NCBI RefSeq assembly: GCF_002878395.1
Contig: NC_061115.1
Location: 217,787,569-217,851,568, forward strand
Direction: 5' to 3'
DNA: 64,000 nucleotides
Source: Capsicum annuum
Lineage: Eukaryota; Streptophyta; Magnoliopsida; Solanales; Solanaceae
Part shown: positions 30,280-41,773 of the stretch, piece after piece
Numbering within the stretch: position 1 is the stretch's first letter
How the letters are laid out: every line of letters starts with the position of its first letter
Notes under the pieces: generated by a model
What the model saw: the letters and a program-made list of their open reading frames with translations, nothing else
Databases searched by the model: none
What the model was told of the DNA's origin: nothing
Made by a program: the position numbers and the translations under genes

Positions 30280-31150
30280 ACCAAGGGTCGATGCTAGTAC
30301 ATTTTTACTTGTCAGGTTTTGCTTCTCGAAAGTCAAATTATGAATCCTGACTAACATTTAAAATGTGTTTTTCAATTATATTAATATGAAAAAAATTACA
30401 ACTTATAATATTTTCGTGTTAGTTGTAACTAAAAGTAAATAGACATCAAATGGGAAGTGATGTTGAGATGGAGTCCTTATGGAGATACTTCTATTAGTAT
30501 TACTTAGAAATCTTGTTCTATAATATGATAATTTAAAGTTAAAATACTGAATTAATCTTATCCAATTTAATATTTGGTGAAGGAAATGGTTACAAGCAAA
30601 AATAATAGAGAGAATATATAATCTAAATTTTCTTATATATCTAATAATTTTTTTAAATATAAATACTTGATTTAGCTAAAATTATTGATTTCACGTGAAC
30701 ACATGATTGTTGCACAATATTAGCACATGTAGATACTCTTATTCCTCTGTTCGTTTTTACTTGTTATGATTTTTATTTTTTTTTGAAAGAGTCAAATAAT
30801 ATGAACTTAGATCAATATTTTCATCATATTGATATGAGAAAAGCTACAACTTATAGTACTTTTCGAATTCGTTTAGTTTTTAAATATTTAAATTTTAATT
30901 TTAAAATATTAAATTAATCTACTCCAATTTAGCTTGTAAAATTAGTTAATTTAATACTCAATAAATGAAACGTGATAACTATTTTAAAATGAAGAGTGTA
31001 TTTTAAACCGCTTAAAAGGCTAATTTTGTAAACATATTTTGGTTTCCAATTTTTGTCCCTACAAAATGGCTATGGTCATAAATATGTTGTCCATAATGGT
31101 TGATCTGTTCCCATTTGACAAAAATATATTGAAAACAGAAAATAAATAGT
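30280..31150. other. Intergenic, upstream of the MYB gene
   Basis: AT-rich, no gene. Single Stowaway-like ends occur near 30740 ('TTCCTCTGTTCGTTTTTACT') without a clear partner. Confidence 0.5.
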
Positions 31151-31156
31151 ATACTA

Positions 31157-31408
31157 CTCTCTCCGTTCTATTTTATGTATCACTATTTGATCGGGTATGG
31201 AATTTAAGAAATAAGGGAAGTCTTGATAAAGTTTACCAAATTATCCTTTACCAAAAAATGTGTCAATATCTTTTTTTTTAATTAAGTGGAACCAATAAGA
31301 GTAAAAGGGTAATTGTGTCTTTAAAAAGTTGCCAAATAAGGAAAGACGACACTTATTTTGGGACGGATTAAAAAGAAAATGATGACACATAATTTGAGAC
31401 GGAGGGAG
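31157..31408. mobile_element. Stowaway-type MITE
   Basis: CTCTCTCCGTTCTATTTTAT at the left and AATTTGAGACGGAGGGAG at the right, flanked by TA on both sides, 252 bp. The open frame inside is incidental. Confidence 0.85.
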
Positions 31409-31454
31409 TACTATTTTTGAGTTTCGAACAGAAATATATTGATCAAATTTTCTA

Positions 31455-31718
31455 TGATACACTTTAATTTTATGGGGGTTCCATTATCCTATATTTTTGT
31501 CGTCTTTTTTAGCTGACGTGACATCTTTTGCCAAACTTTTTAGCTGACATGGTACATTTAACGTGGACCCCATTTTATGTAATAAATATGCCACGTCAGC
31601 ATAAAAAAGTAGCAAAAATATGCTTAAATTGAGTTCGATGAGGTAATAAAATTCCTGTGAAGTTGGAGTGCGTCATAGCAAGTCTGACTATAGTTCGGAA
31701 GGGTACTGAACGCTTATC
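31455..31718. mobile_element. Long-TIR MITE, family D
   Basis: Left arm 'GGGGGTTCCATTATCCTATA', 'TTTTTTAGCTGACGTGACAT'; right arm 'TATGCCACGTCAGCATAAAA', 'GAGGTAATAAAATTCCTGTG', 'AAGTTGGAGTGCGTC'. The core 'AACGTGGACCCCATTTTATG' recurs almost unchanged in the copy at 54.6 kb, so these two form a subfamily. Confidence 0.75.
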
Positions 31719-31922
31719 TCATTTAAAAAATCAGTTCAACTTTAGAGGGAGCGTTAGGACATTTCATCTATTTTTTTGTACTAATGATGCACATAATTTA
31801 AAAAAATTTTATAGGGAACGACGACGCTTCTCGAAAAGACCCTAGTATAAATTTAAATTAATTTGACTTCAATAAAAATACAGAACACCGAATGAAAAAT
31901 TAAAAAATTAAAAAATAGGACC

Positions 31923-32155
31923 TGTTATAAAACAAAAAGAATAAAGAACAAGAGTAGAGAGAATAGAGAGAGTAATTCTTATTTCTTCTCTTGAGGGATG
32001 AGAGATCATAAGATTGTCAATATAATGAACAAAACTCCTCTATTTATAAGGGAAATTTACTCCTAGTCTGAGTAAAAGATGGATGCTTCAAATCCTAATA
32101 GATAGCAAAGTAGATCTTGATAGACATTCACCATAATGTAAATACATTTATAACA
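31923..32155 (-). repeat. 3' LTR of the copia element
   Basis: Begins TGTTATAAAACAAAAAG and ends ACATTTATAACA. On the minus strand it is preceded by the polypurine tract CAAGGGGG (plus-strand 32156-32163). Confidence 0.9.
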
Positions 32156-32499
32156 CCCCCTTGAATGTCTAATTGGTAGATAATGTGCCTCGTTAAAACC
32201 TTACTAGAAAAAATTCAGTAGGAAAAAAAATCTAGTGAAGGAAAAAGAGTACACATCTCTAATAATACGCATTTCGGCTGCCTCATTAAAAACTTTACAA
32301 GAAAAACCCAGTGGGACAAAACCTCGTAAGGGAAAAAGAGTACAACGCGTATTAACTCCCCCTAATGAGAACATCCTTGAACCTTTGCATCCCGATCTTG
32401 TGCAACATCTTCTTAAAAGTTGTAATTAGAGAAGACTTGGTGAATAAATCAGTCACATTGTCAGTTGAACGAATCTGTTGCACGTTAATATCATCATTC

Positions 32500-32896
32500 T
32501 TTTATAGTTCATGTATGTAGAAAAGCTTTGGCAAAATGTGCTTCGTTTTATCTCCATTTATGAATCCTCCCTTAAGATGAGTTATGTATGCTGAATTATC
32601 TCTGTATAAAATTATGGGTAGATTGTCATATTTCACACACATTTTTCTTGAATGAGATGTATCATGGACCTCAACCATACACATTCTCGGCTTGCTTCAT
32701 GAATAACTATTATCTCAGCATGATTCGATGAAGTGGCTACGATAGACTGCTTTGTATATCTCCAAGATATGACAGTATCTCCATATGTGAACATATTGTA
32801 TGTTTGAGACCGAGATTTATGTGGGTTAGATGAGTACCCAACATTAGCATGATCAGTAAGATCGGGACTGCAATCTATAGAATAAAATAAACTCAT
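32500..32896 (-). pseudogene. Copia reverse transcriptase/RNase H relic
   Basis: Two overlapping frames spell out a copia RNase H end: DHANVGYSSNPHKSRSQTY, then VISWRYTKQSIVATSSNHAE (cf. the usual ISWRSxKQxxVAxSSxEAE), then ASRECVWLRSMI, then after a frameshift YDNLPIILYRDNSAYITH and KTKHI. A frameshift near 32640-32690 and the absence of the upstream RT, integrase and protease show that it is dead. Confidence 0.85.
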
Positions 32897-32899
32897 GTA

Positions 32900-35230
32900 T
32901 CTTATCCCATTTCAATGTCTCCTAGTAAGAATAGAAATATACCTTGCTAACAAATTGAGCGAAAGACTATATTAGGTCTTGTAGTTTTTGCAAGGTACAT
33001 GAGTGCATCAATTGCACTAAGATATGGTACTTCATAATCAATCCAATTCGATATATTTCGAATTTCAGCAAATAATCTATTGCTTTGAAAACTCTCTAAG
33101 AGTTCCAATGATGTTCAAGCAATAAGCTTATACAATATAAGGATTATAAATAAGTTTCCCAGAAACTTTTATATGCTTCAAGCAGTTTGAATCCTTAAAA
33201 GTTTTCACATAAGTTTTGTCAAGTGACAATATTTAATATTTTATGAGTGACATCTTTAAGTGTCTGGACTGCAAATCAAATAAATTTTATGCTTACCAAA
33301 ATGCATCATTTCATGTCACTTGATAAATGTTTCTTCGTCAGCATGTTTAAATAAACGTAGAATTCAAATCCTCATAATCTTTCATAATATTGCGTCAATA
33401 TTGTGTCAAAGATATTGGTGATATATCTTTTATATCGGTTCACAATGCGACATAACATTTTGAGATCTCATCACTTCATTATTTTCAGGCACATGAACCT
33501 TACATAAGGTTTCATAAAGTGTTATGTCGTAGGCTCTTCAAGAGTTCATTGCCTTCTTATTATGATTATTTGCTCCTTATTTTTCAAGGACTATTTCATT
33601 TGGAACCGCTTTGTCTACCACGCTTCGCGCATGCATAGACTCTATCCTTTAGGAACACAAAATAAGAGCACTTGCGCTTAATATGAGATGTTTTCGGCAT
33701 TTGACTTGAATTATCTTTTGGATGAGGATCTGGTGATAATTCCTAACATATTTCATAGCGCTTATAATCTCCCCCTTATGTTAGAAAAACTAACATACAT
33801 CCTCTACTTCTTTGAGGAATCCATCGTCGTGCATTATGGTCTATTTATTAATTGTATACCGCACATCAAAATTATTAGATGGAATAATTGATTCCCGACC
33901 TTGAACCAATTGAGAGGGAAGAAATAATCATAATTTATTGGTTTAATGCATACAAATGCTATTGCAATATATCATATTTCAGATCAATACATTAAGTTTT
34001 GTTCTCATTAACAATGGTTTAGATATTTATCGAAGACATTCAATGTTAAACCATCACCATCAAGATGAATTATCTTGATTACACAATCTGAAAATTATAC
34101 TCAATTTATATTGAACAAGTAACTTTATGAATGTCAAACGTAGGTTAACCATGAATGTACATGTGATCATCTTATTGATGCATCTTTTCAAGATATCACA
34201 TGATAGGTGAACGGACCCTTATTCACCTTTTATAATTTTTAGATTTGAAGGGATCCAATCCCAATATTAGTTGGTCCAACCAACTTGTTATGAGAACAAA
34301 CAACATAAACAATTCTTGAAGAATCTTCTTGTTCTTCAATACATTCACATCTTCGAGATGTCACAATCATTCATATCAATTTATGAACTTTTATTCTAGA
34401 AAACTCCAAGTTTACCATGACATGTACTTTTTCTTTAGTAAATTTCAGATTTACTATTACATGAATAAATTTCCGATTTACTACTTCAGAAGTAGATTTC
34501 AAAATTATTCAACCTCTTTCGAAGGTGAGTTGTGATATAATCACAATCAAGTACACGTTTGCATTAATAAGTTTCTCATTCCCCAGGAATGGCATATAAT
34601 CGTGCCTTAAGCCTATCAAATTATGATAGCTTATAACCTCTTTCAAGATTTTGCTACTTTAGAAGCAAATTGAGGCATACATATGATGTATATAATTTTT
34701 CTGTAGCATATCTTATAATCATATAAGCATGTGAAAATATCATCACTTTTGATGATCATTATTATATTCGTGCATTCAATCACTTGTCTTCTTTCAGACA
34801 TATTATGCACTGCTATCACATACACCTCAAGAATGAAGTAAGTTGTTATATTTCAGACTTATCATATACTGCTACCACATTCACTTCATGGAATGGAGCA
34901 TATTCAATGGGGCGAATTTCATGACGTTTCACCCAATACCCATTATTTTGCCTTAGCCATCACAATATCATCAATATGGTGTATTGAGATTGAAACTCAA
35001 TATTTTATCCATATAAAGGCGTCTTAGGCATAAATTAATGGGATTTGAACCCAAATATTATCATCCCTTTTGATAATATTGTTCTTGAGGAATGAATTTA
35101 AAACATAAATGATTCCAAACCAATTATTTTTCCTCAAATCCAACAATAATTACATCATTAATAAAAAAATCCAAATAACATAAGGAATTACTAACCTTGA
35201 CCTTTAGATTTATAATCTCACCTTATTTGG
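32900..35230 (-). other. Decayed interior of the copia element
   Basis: No intact frame over 100 codons. Several short local repeats (for example 'GATTTACTATTACATGAAT' and 'GATTTACTACTTCAGAAG' near 34440-34490, and the 'CTTCATGGAATGG'/'CTCAAGAATGAAG' pair near 34825-34895) show slippage. Presumably gag and pol remnants beyond recognition. Confidence 0.6.
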
Positions 35231-35251
35231 CAGATTCTCGTGCTGATAACG

Positions 35252-35485
35252 TGTTATAAAACAAGAACGAATAAAGAACAAGAGTAGAGAGAATAGAGAG
35301 AGTGATTCTTATTTCTTCTTTTGAGGGATGAGAGATCATAAGATTGTCAATACAATGAACAAAATCCCTCTATTTATAGGAGAAATCTACTCCTAGTCTG
35401 AGTAAAAGACGGATGCTTCAAATCCTAATAGATATTAAAATAGATCTTGATAGACATTCACTATAATGTAAATACATTTATAACA
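35252..35485 (-). repeat. 5' LTR of the copia element
   Basis: Direct copy of the 31.9-kb LTR, 234 bp. Immediately inside it on the minus strand is the PBS-like GTTATCAGCACGAG (plus-strand about 35237-35250). Confidence 0.9.
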
Positions 35486-35489
35486 GGAG

Positions 35490-37690
35490 CACTCATATGC
35501 CACAATTATAAGAATAGACCAAACCCAAATTTAGTTAAATTAGTTTCTCACACCCATCCACATTTCCCTTCTTAGTTAATTAGAGATGTATTTAAGATTT
35601 ATTAGTTTCATTTATTTTTACTTGTCACGTTTAATTTTACGAAAATTAGTTTGACTAAACATCAAAGCTAAATTAAAGCAGATTAATTTAATATTTTAAT
35701 TTTAATTTTAGATGTAATACTGTACGAAAAATGCTGCAACTTGCAATTCTTCTCATATTATTACAATAACAAAATATATCTTAAAATGTTGTTTAAAATT
35801 TATGAAGTTTGATTCTCGAAAAAGTAAAACATGACGAGTAAAAATAAACGGAGAAAATAAAAAAGAACAACTCCATACACTAAAATTCTCGCGATACGCA
35901 AAGTTAATATTTTTTATCGTTCTTGCTTTCATCTTTCAATATACATCTTACTAATTTTTTTTTATGTGGATTTTCCAAACAAATATTAATTATCAAGATA
36001 ATGATCAATATTTAATAGTAGGTGTTAAAAGTAGCTATTTATTATTTAAGGACTTCTTGTGTACTAAAAAAGTTGGGCCTAGAGTAAGCAATCCAAGAAT
36101 TAATGGGCCTATCTTGGGCTCGTTCGAATCTTGGGCCTAGTGTAAGCAATCCAACTCAAACTGTTAGTTAAATTCAAAAATATTTATTTTGGGATTTGTA
36201 ATTAAAAAGTAGTTATAATCTTTATTTATTTAAACTAAGAAAAATATAGTTCAAATAAGATAATTTAAATATTATAACAACAAATATTAGGTTGTGAAGT
36301 AGTAGTTGATAGTGGTAGGTGGCGATGGTGTTAATTGCGCGATAGTGATAGTTAATGGTAACGGTGACTGTAATTGTTGAGGTACTTGGAAGTAATAATG
36401 GTCGTAAATAGTGGTGATGGTGATAGCTGTTAGTAAAATATGGTTGTAAGTTGTTGTGATTAGTGTTTTAAAAAGCAGTATTGGAACTCACCCAAGGGTT
36501 CATCCGGGGGTGGGGCACTGGCAAAACGCATCAGCACTCATGTGTGGGACTTACATATATGAGGCTTACGCCGTAAGCGTCCAACTATACGCCCTAAACA
36601 CGCCTAGTGTAATTCGGGATTCATCTGATAATTCTTACACAAATTGTGGCAAATTCCTTAGTCAACATTGTTGATACTTGTAATTTTCTACTAAATAAAT
36701 GGTGCCTATATGTTTTTTTTTTCTTATATATGAAATAAGAAAATTAAGGGTAACTAGATTATTTACTACTATTTGAGCATGTCGTGAGGGTGAATATGAT
36801 ATGACCTAATATTTTTGTTCAAAATATATATTCGAATTTTACATCTTCATTTGTTATTGATCATTATGTTTTTGTCCTATATTTCAAAATTATTATATTT
36901 TATTTTATTATTTGAAAATATTTTATTTTTATTCATGAAAGAGTTGATGTTTTAATTATAATGTTAATAGTTTATTGATTTTTTTTTTAGGAAGTTAAAT
37001 TGCATAGTATGATACTCATATATTTTAAGAACTTGTATTTATTTTATTATTTGAAAGTTAAGATAATAGAGTTGATTTACAATATAGTTTTTATGTCATT
37101 ACATTATTTCTACTTATAAATGATGTTGAAAGTTTTATTTTCAATGAGTTTGTTTAATCATGTTTTAAAATTTTTAAAATTAATAATGTATTTTTTTTTT
37201 GTATAATTTTGTGTGATTATGCTATTTTTATTATATTATAAATTAAAAATTTGACATTCATAAAACTTATGCCTTATAAGAATTTAATTATAAGATCTAA
37301 AAAAAAAATTCATTGAGCTTAAATTTTGAATTTATCTTTGTGTCTTGATGAAAAATCTCTGAACATAATTATGTGGAGCAAGAAAGTCTATAATTAAGTA
37401 AAATCAGATCTGAGATTTATTAAATTAAAAATAAATATAAATAACACCAACAGATCACTTGCCAAACTAATTAATTAATGATGCAATTATAGTATAATTT
37501 AAGGTTTTAATTAAATAAATTTTAGGTGTAAGTTAGTGTTGAAGAGAAATATATATTATTGGTGCTAGACAATGTTTATCGTATTTAACTAGCTTTTGGA
37601 ATGTGAGTTAAATTCAAAACGTAATTTGATATTATATCATAGCCAGATTCATCCGATGTGGGCCTCCAAACCGATTGAGAGGGGGTGGGG
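35490..37690. other. Intergenic, no gene seen
   Basis: AT-rich. A G+C-richer piece at about 36470-36660 ('CTCACCCAAGGGTTCATCCG', 'GTAATTCGGGATTCATCTGA') looks like part of a dispersed repeat; a GGT/GAT-rich stretch (36290-36440) precedes it. The open frame there has no recognisable domain. Confidence 0.5.
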
Positions 37691-37695
37691 GTGAG

Positions 37696-37877
37696 CAGGG
37701 ACGAAGCCACCTTTCATCCAGGGATTCATCCGAACCTCATTGGATGAAAAGTTATACTATTTTATATGATTAAAATTAATTTAATTTTATGTATATATAG
37801 TAGATGTTGAACTCACTTCGACTAGTTCATATGTTTACTTTTGAACCTCCTCATCAAAAATTCTGACTCCGTTACTG
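37696..37877. mobile_element. hAT-type MITE (CAGTGGCGGA family)
   Basis: Inverse orientation: CAGGGACGAAGCCACCTTTC at the left, 'TTGAACTCACTTCGACTAGT' in the middle, AAAAATTCTGACTCCGTTACTG at the right end. Flanks GGGGTGAG and GGAATGAG match at 6 of 8. Confidence 0.75.
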
Positions 37878-38090
37878 GGAATGAGGAATGGGCGAAGCCA
37901 CCTTAAGCGAAGAGTGATATGGTGAATACCCTTTGCAGTCCGCAGATTATATGATACGTATATATAAAGGTTAAATGTTAGCTACTCCTTTATGAATGCA
38001 TATTTAATTAAGCATACGCCCTTATAAAATCGGAAAAAGAAATTTACACACTCTTTGCTAAATTCCTGTCTCCGTCATTATGGTGGTGGC

Positions 38091-38280
38091 CAGTGTGCAG
38101 AAGCTTAGCTAGTATATACTCATCAAGGAGTTCATCCGAACCCCATTGGACGAATAATTACACTATTTATACATGGTTAAAATTATATTTTATGTATATA
38201 TAATTGATGTTGAATCCCCTTCGACTAGTTCATATGTACACGTTTGAACCCTCTTAATGAAAAATCTGACTCTGCTGCTG
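38091..38280. mobile_element. hAT-type MITE (CAGTGGCGGA family)
   Basis: 'GGAGTTCATCCGAACCCCAT', 'GATGTTGAATCCCCTTCGAC', 'CTTAATGAAAAATCTGACTC', same orientation and internal sequence as the 37.7-kb copy. The left boundary is approximate. Confidence 0.65.
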
Positions 38281-38456
38281 CTTGCGTGGGGGAGGGGCGG
38301 GGGGTTTGCATGTGCATGTAACGTAAGTAAAAGCTGCTAACAACCAGTCTGTCTTTTTGATGTACTTATAAATTTAAGATTATAATTAGAGTGTCCTAAT
38401 TGGAACCAAACTAATGATACCACGTGCATTGGAGCCTAGTCCGTTACAGTGGTGGA

Positions 38457-38636
38457 GTCAGAATTTTCATTATGTGAGTTTAGAAATAAATATACGAACT
38501 AGTAGAAGGAGATTCATCAACTACTATACATACGTAAAAAATATTTTTAATTATATAAAAATAGTATAAAAATAATATGATTTTTAATCGAATGGGGTTC
38601 GAATGAACCCCTGGATGAAAGGTTGCTCCGCCCCTG
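38457..38636. mobile_element. hAT-type MITE (CAGTGGCGGA family)
   Basis: CAGTGGTGGAGTCAGAATTT at the left, 'GGGGTTCGAATGAACCCCTG' (a palindromic word shared with the 4.9-kb copy) and AAGGTTGCTCCGCCCCTG at the right. About 180 bp. TSD not clear. It is the third family member within 1 kb. Confidence 0.75.
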
Positions 38637-38713
38637 ACTAATTAGTGTGTGAGCAATACGGGTATAACTAAACGAGGAGAAATATCTTAAAATCGAGCTC
38701 CGAATATAAAAAC

Positions 38714-38870
38714 CAAAAGTTTTTTTTGGGGATTTTCATCCGGCGTTCGGTATCCACATTGGAGCTCGACTAATTTAGAATCGCGTCGGGTAGGATCCGT
38801 TCGGGGATAGAGCTCCCCACCAATGATTTTTTCATACTCAGTGCTTGAATTCTACACCTCAAAATCAAAA
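38714..38870 (-). mobile_element. SINE-like element, family B
   Basis: Inverse orientation: T-rich start, 'CATCCGGCGTTCGGTATCCA', 'CATTGGAGCTCGACTAATTT', 'AATCGCGTCGGGTAGGATCC', 'TCATACTCAGTGCTTGAATT'. Confidence 0.6.
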
Positions 38871-38879
38871 ATTAAAGAA

Positions 38880-39475
38880 TGCATTTAGTTCTCTTTTATG
38901 CTCCATGAATTTAGATTAGTCGGACTCAGATATTTTAATAAACTTCGAGAAGCATGACCAAACAAAAGAAAAGGAATGAGTCGTCTAGGGGCGGATTTAG
39001 AATTTTAAAGTTAAATAAGTCTATATAATGATTTCACGTTGATATTGGATAATAATTGATATTACTATCAAATAATATATTACATAAAATTTGAATAAAA
39101 GTTATTGAATTTTCGTAAACCCGAGAAGTTGGATCTATCCCTTGAGTTGTCTATCTTTAAAAGCAATGTTAAGAGACTTTAGAGTAATAAGTCATCAATA
39201 TCACATGGGATAACGTGCTGTTTGGCTTTCCCTGACTATATATTAAAAAAAAAAAAAAATTAAAATTAATAATAATAAAAAAAAATTGAATATCACCGAC
39301 ACTTAATTATATTTCTCAAAATCATGTGTGGATATTGAATCATTATCCTTTTCATTATCTTATCTTATATTTTATTCATTTTAATATTAATTAATTTTCT
39401 AGTTTCTAATTTTTTACCCCTTTATTTTTTGACCTCTCATCTTTTTGAATTGTTACTTGTAAGGAGAAAAAAAAA
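38880..39475. other. Intergenic, no gene seen
   Basis: AT-rich; a 'GGGGCGGATTTAGAATTTTA' end at about 38991 suggests one more eroded MITE, without a matching partner. Confidence 0.5.
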
Positions 39476-39479
39476 ACAA

Positions 39480-40180
39480 TTATTGTTATATCTATAAGGT
39501 TAAATTATTTTTATATCTATAATTTATATTTATAATTTATAACTTATAATTTATATCTATAATCTATAATATATTAAAAGTGTGAACCTCTTAGAAATTT
39601 AATTTGAACTTTTTGTCCTTCGTTAAAAGATTTTTCTTTAGATAAAATTATCTTTTTACTATTTTATTTAATTTATTATTTAATTATTTATTATATTAAT
39701 TAGACTCCTAAATTATATGAGACTCCTAAAATATATGAAAAGAGAATCAATTAGTAATATTTTTCTTTGTACCGATCAATCTATATCTATAATCTATGTT
39801 TATAATCTATAATGTATAATCTATAATCTATAATTTATAATCTATATCTGTAATATATTAAAAGTGTACTGGTCAATCTATATCTAGAATCTATGTCTAT
39901 AATCTATAATGTATAATCTATAATCTATTAAAAGTGTACTTGTCAATCTATATCTAAAATCTATGTCTATAATTTATAATGTATAATCTATAATCTATTA
40001 AAAGTGTGAAGACCTTGGAAAAGTGATTTGCACTTTTTCTTCCTTCATTTAAAAAATTTTGATTTAGACAAAATTATCTTTTTATCTTTTTTTTTTATTT
40101 ATTATTTAAATATTTTTATTATATTAACTAGACTCCAAAAATATATAGGAAAAAGAATTAATTAATATTATCTCTCAACT
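39480..40180. repeat. Cluster of Helitron-like 5' ends
   Basis: The words 'TCTATATCTATAATCTATGT' and 'TATTAAAAGTGTGAA' (or 'GTGTACT') recur four times (about 39565, 39845, 39925, 39990). Two are followed by related sequence ('TTTGAACTTTTTGTCCTTCG', 'TTGCACTTTTTCTTCCTTCA', then 'AAAATTATCTTTTTA'). The start resembles plant Helitron 5' termini (TC..ATTAAAAGTG). No 3' CTAG end with hairpin is seen here, so this is a tentative class. Confidence 0.5.
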
Positions 40181-40534
40181 AAAAAAGGACTCCTAAAATA
40201 AAAACAGAATACATATTCGCAATTTTTAGGCGGCGAATTCGTTTCGCAATTGCCGGTTGGTCAGGCTTTTTTTCCTTTTCTCTTTTTAGTTTAGAATTAT
40301 TTATTTTATTTATTTATTTATTTTTTTTATAAAATTTGCATTTTTTTAGTGTTGCCTCTTTCAAGTTTTATTACTACATTTAAAGTATGTTTTTTTTAAA
40401 GATAATTCATTAATGCGTTGATTTTATTTTATGATAATATTTGTTATATAGATAAAAATATTCTTATAATATTGACTTACTTTTTATATTCTTTAAATGA
40501 AAAAAATATCTTTGTAAAGATATTAAGACTTTGT

Positions 40535-41105
40535 ATTATTTTGATATCTATATTATCATATTGTTTTATTGTTATTTGTATTTTTTACGTAAATTTTAGA
40601 TTTAGTTGTACTGATTTGATATCTCTATTATTGTATTATTTTATTGTAATTTTCAAGTGGTAGTGAACATCGTTTAGCTTTGAGAAAAATTTAAAAAAGG
40701 TTATGTTTAATGGTATTGTTTTGATTTCTCTAATATCGTATTATTTTATATGTTCAGTTGGACTTCAAGAAATCTTTATGTCAAAGTTAGGTAAAGTCGT
40801 ATTTGACCTAATAGTCGTATTGTCCTAATATCTTAGCATTGTTGTCTTCTCTACTTAATATAAGTGGTAGATGAATGTCGGTTGACTTTGAGAATTTTTT
40901 TGTGAAAGTGTTAGGTTTAATTATATTGTTTTGGTATCTCTATTATCGTACTGTTTTGTTGTCGTTTACATGTGGTTGATGAATGTCGGTCAGCTTTTAG
41001 GAAATATTTGTGTAAAGGTTAGGTTTAATTTTATTGTTATGATATCTCTATTATCGTATTGTTTTGTTGTATTTTATAGGTGGTAGATGAATGTTGTTCG
41101 ACTTT
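40535..41105. repeat. Degenerate tandem repeat, about 120-130 bp unit
   Basis: Recurring 'TGATATCTCTATTATCGTAT', 'TGTTTTGTTGT', 'GGTGGTAGATGAATGTCGGT', 'GACTTTGAG', 'TGTGTAAAGGTTAGGTTTAA' blocks in about four diverged units. Non-coding. Confidence 0.65.
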
Positions 41106-41111
41106 GAGGAT

Positions 41112-41370
41112 AGAAATAGAAATATACTCAAACACTACAGTAGAAGCGTATTGAATCAAGAACATACTACAGTAGAAGTGTATTGAATCAAGAACGTATA
41201 GCAAACGCCTTTATTATGGACACTTTATTCTGAGCCCTCACCAAATAATAGTTCTATGATTCGAGAGAAAGTAACAGTATCTACTCAAACACTACAGTAG
41301 AAGTGTATTGAATCAAGAACAGATAGTAAACGCGCCTTTATTATGGACGCTTTATTCTGTCTCCGCTTAT
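41112..41370. repeat. Local duplication beyond the telomere-protein gene
   Basis: 'ACTCAAACACTACAGTAGAA' followed by 'GTGTATTGAATCAAGAAC' and 'CGCCTTTATTATGGACACTT' appear at about 41120-41235 and again at 41280-41365; a short extra copy of the first part lies at 41167-41190. It lies about 400 bp past the stop codon of the gene at 41.8 kb. Confidence 0.75.
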
Positions 41371-41773
41371 GAAAGGCCATCTTACATGTATACAAATTTA
41401 ATAACAGAACAGAAAAGGAGATTAAGCTAAATATCAGAATAGTTTTCATACAATAGTAAAAATTACACTAGAAATCAATAAAACTACTAATAATGTACAT
41501 ATTTAATACATTTTAATTCTTTCCATAATAATCCTAATGATACCAAATGAAAGCACCAACAGAAACAATATATATAAATCCTAAAAGACATCCTGCTACA
41601 CTTGCTTTATTCCTGAACAATTTACAAAGTCACAAACTGCAACAAATCAGTGAGTCTAAGTCGACGAGAAGCAGAACGAACGAATCCTTTTTACAGTTGC
41701 ATCGTCGTGGGGTTTTTCGTGTTACCTAATATAATATTTTCTTTACAATCTTTTGACAGTTCGACGAATTTCA

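Larger units (their letters stand above)
31923..35485 (-). mobile_element. Ty1/copia LTR retrotransposon, degenerate
   Basis: Two direct LTRs of 233-234 bp (31923-32155 and 35252-35485), each TGTTATAAAAC...ATTTATAACA. Five-base flanks GGACC and GGAGC agree at 4 of 5. Read on the minus strand, the 35.2-kb LTR is the 5' one and is followed by GTTATCAGCACGAG, a primer-binding site used by several plant copia elements; the purine tract CAAGGGGG directly precedes the other LTR. By eye the LTRs differ at about 15 positions, mostly transitions. The interior is only about 3.1 kb and badly decayed; a copia RNase H relic is listed separately. It is therefore non-autonomous. Confidence 0.92.

Noticed and set aside
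36456..36674. 72-codon frame in a G+C-richer patch
   Set aside because: The patch looks like a dispersed repeat and the translation has no recognised features.
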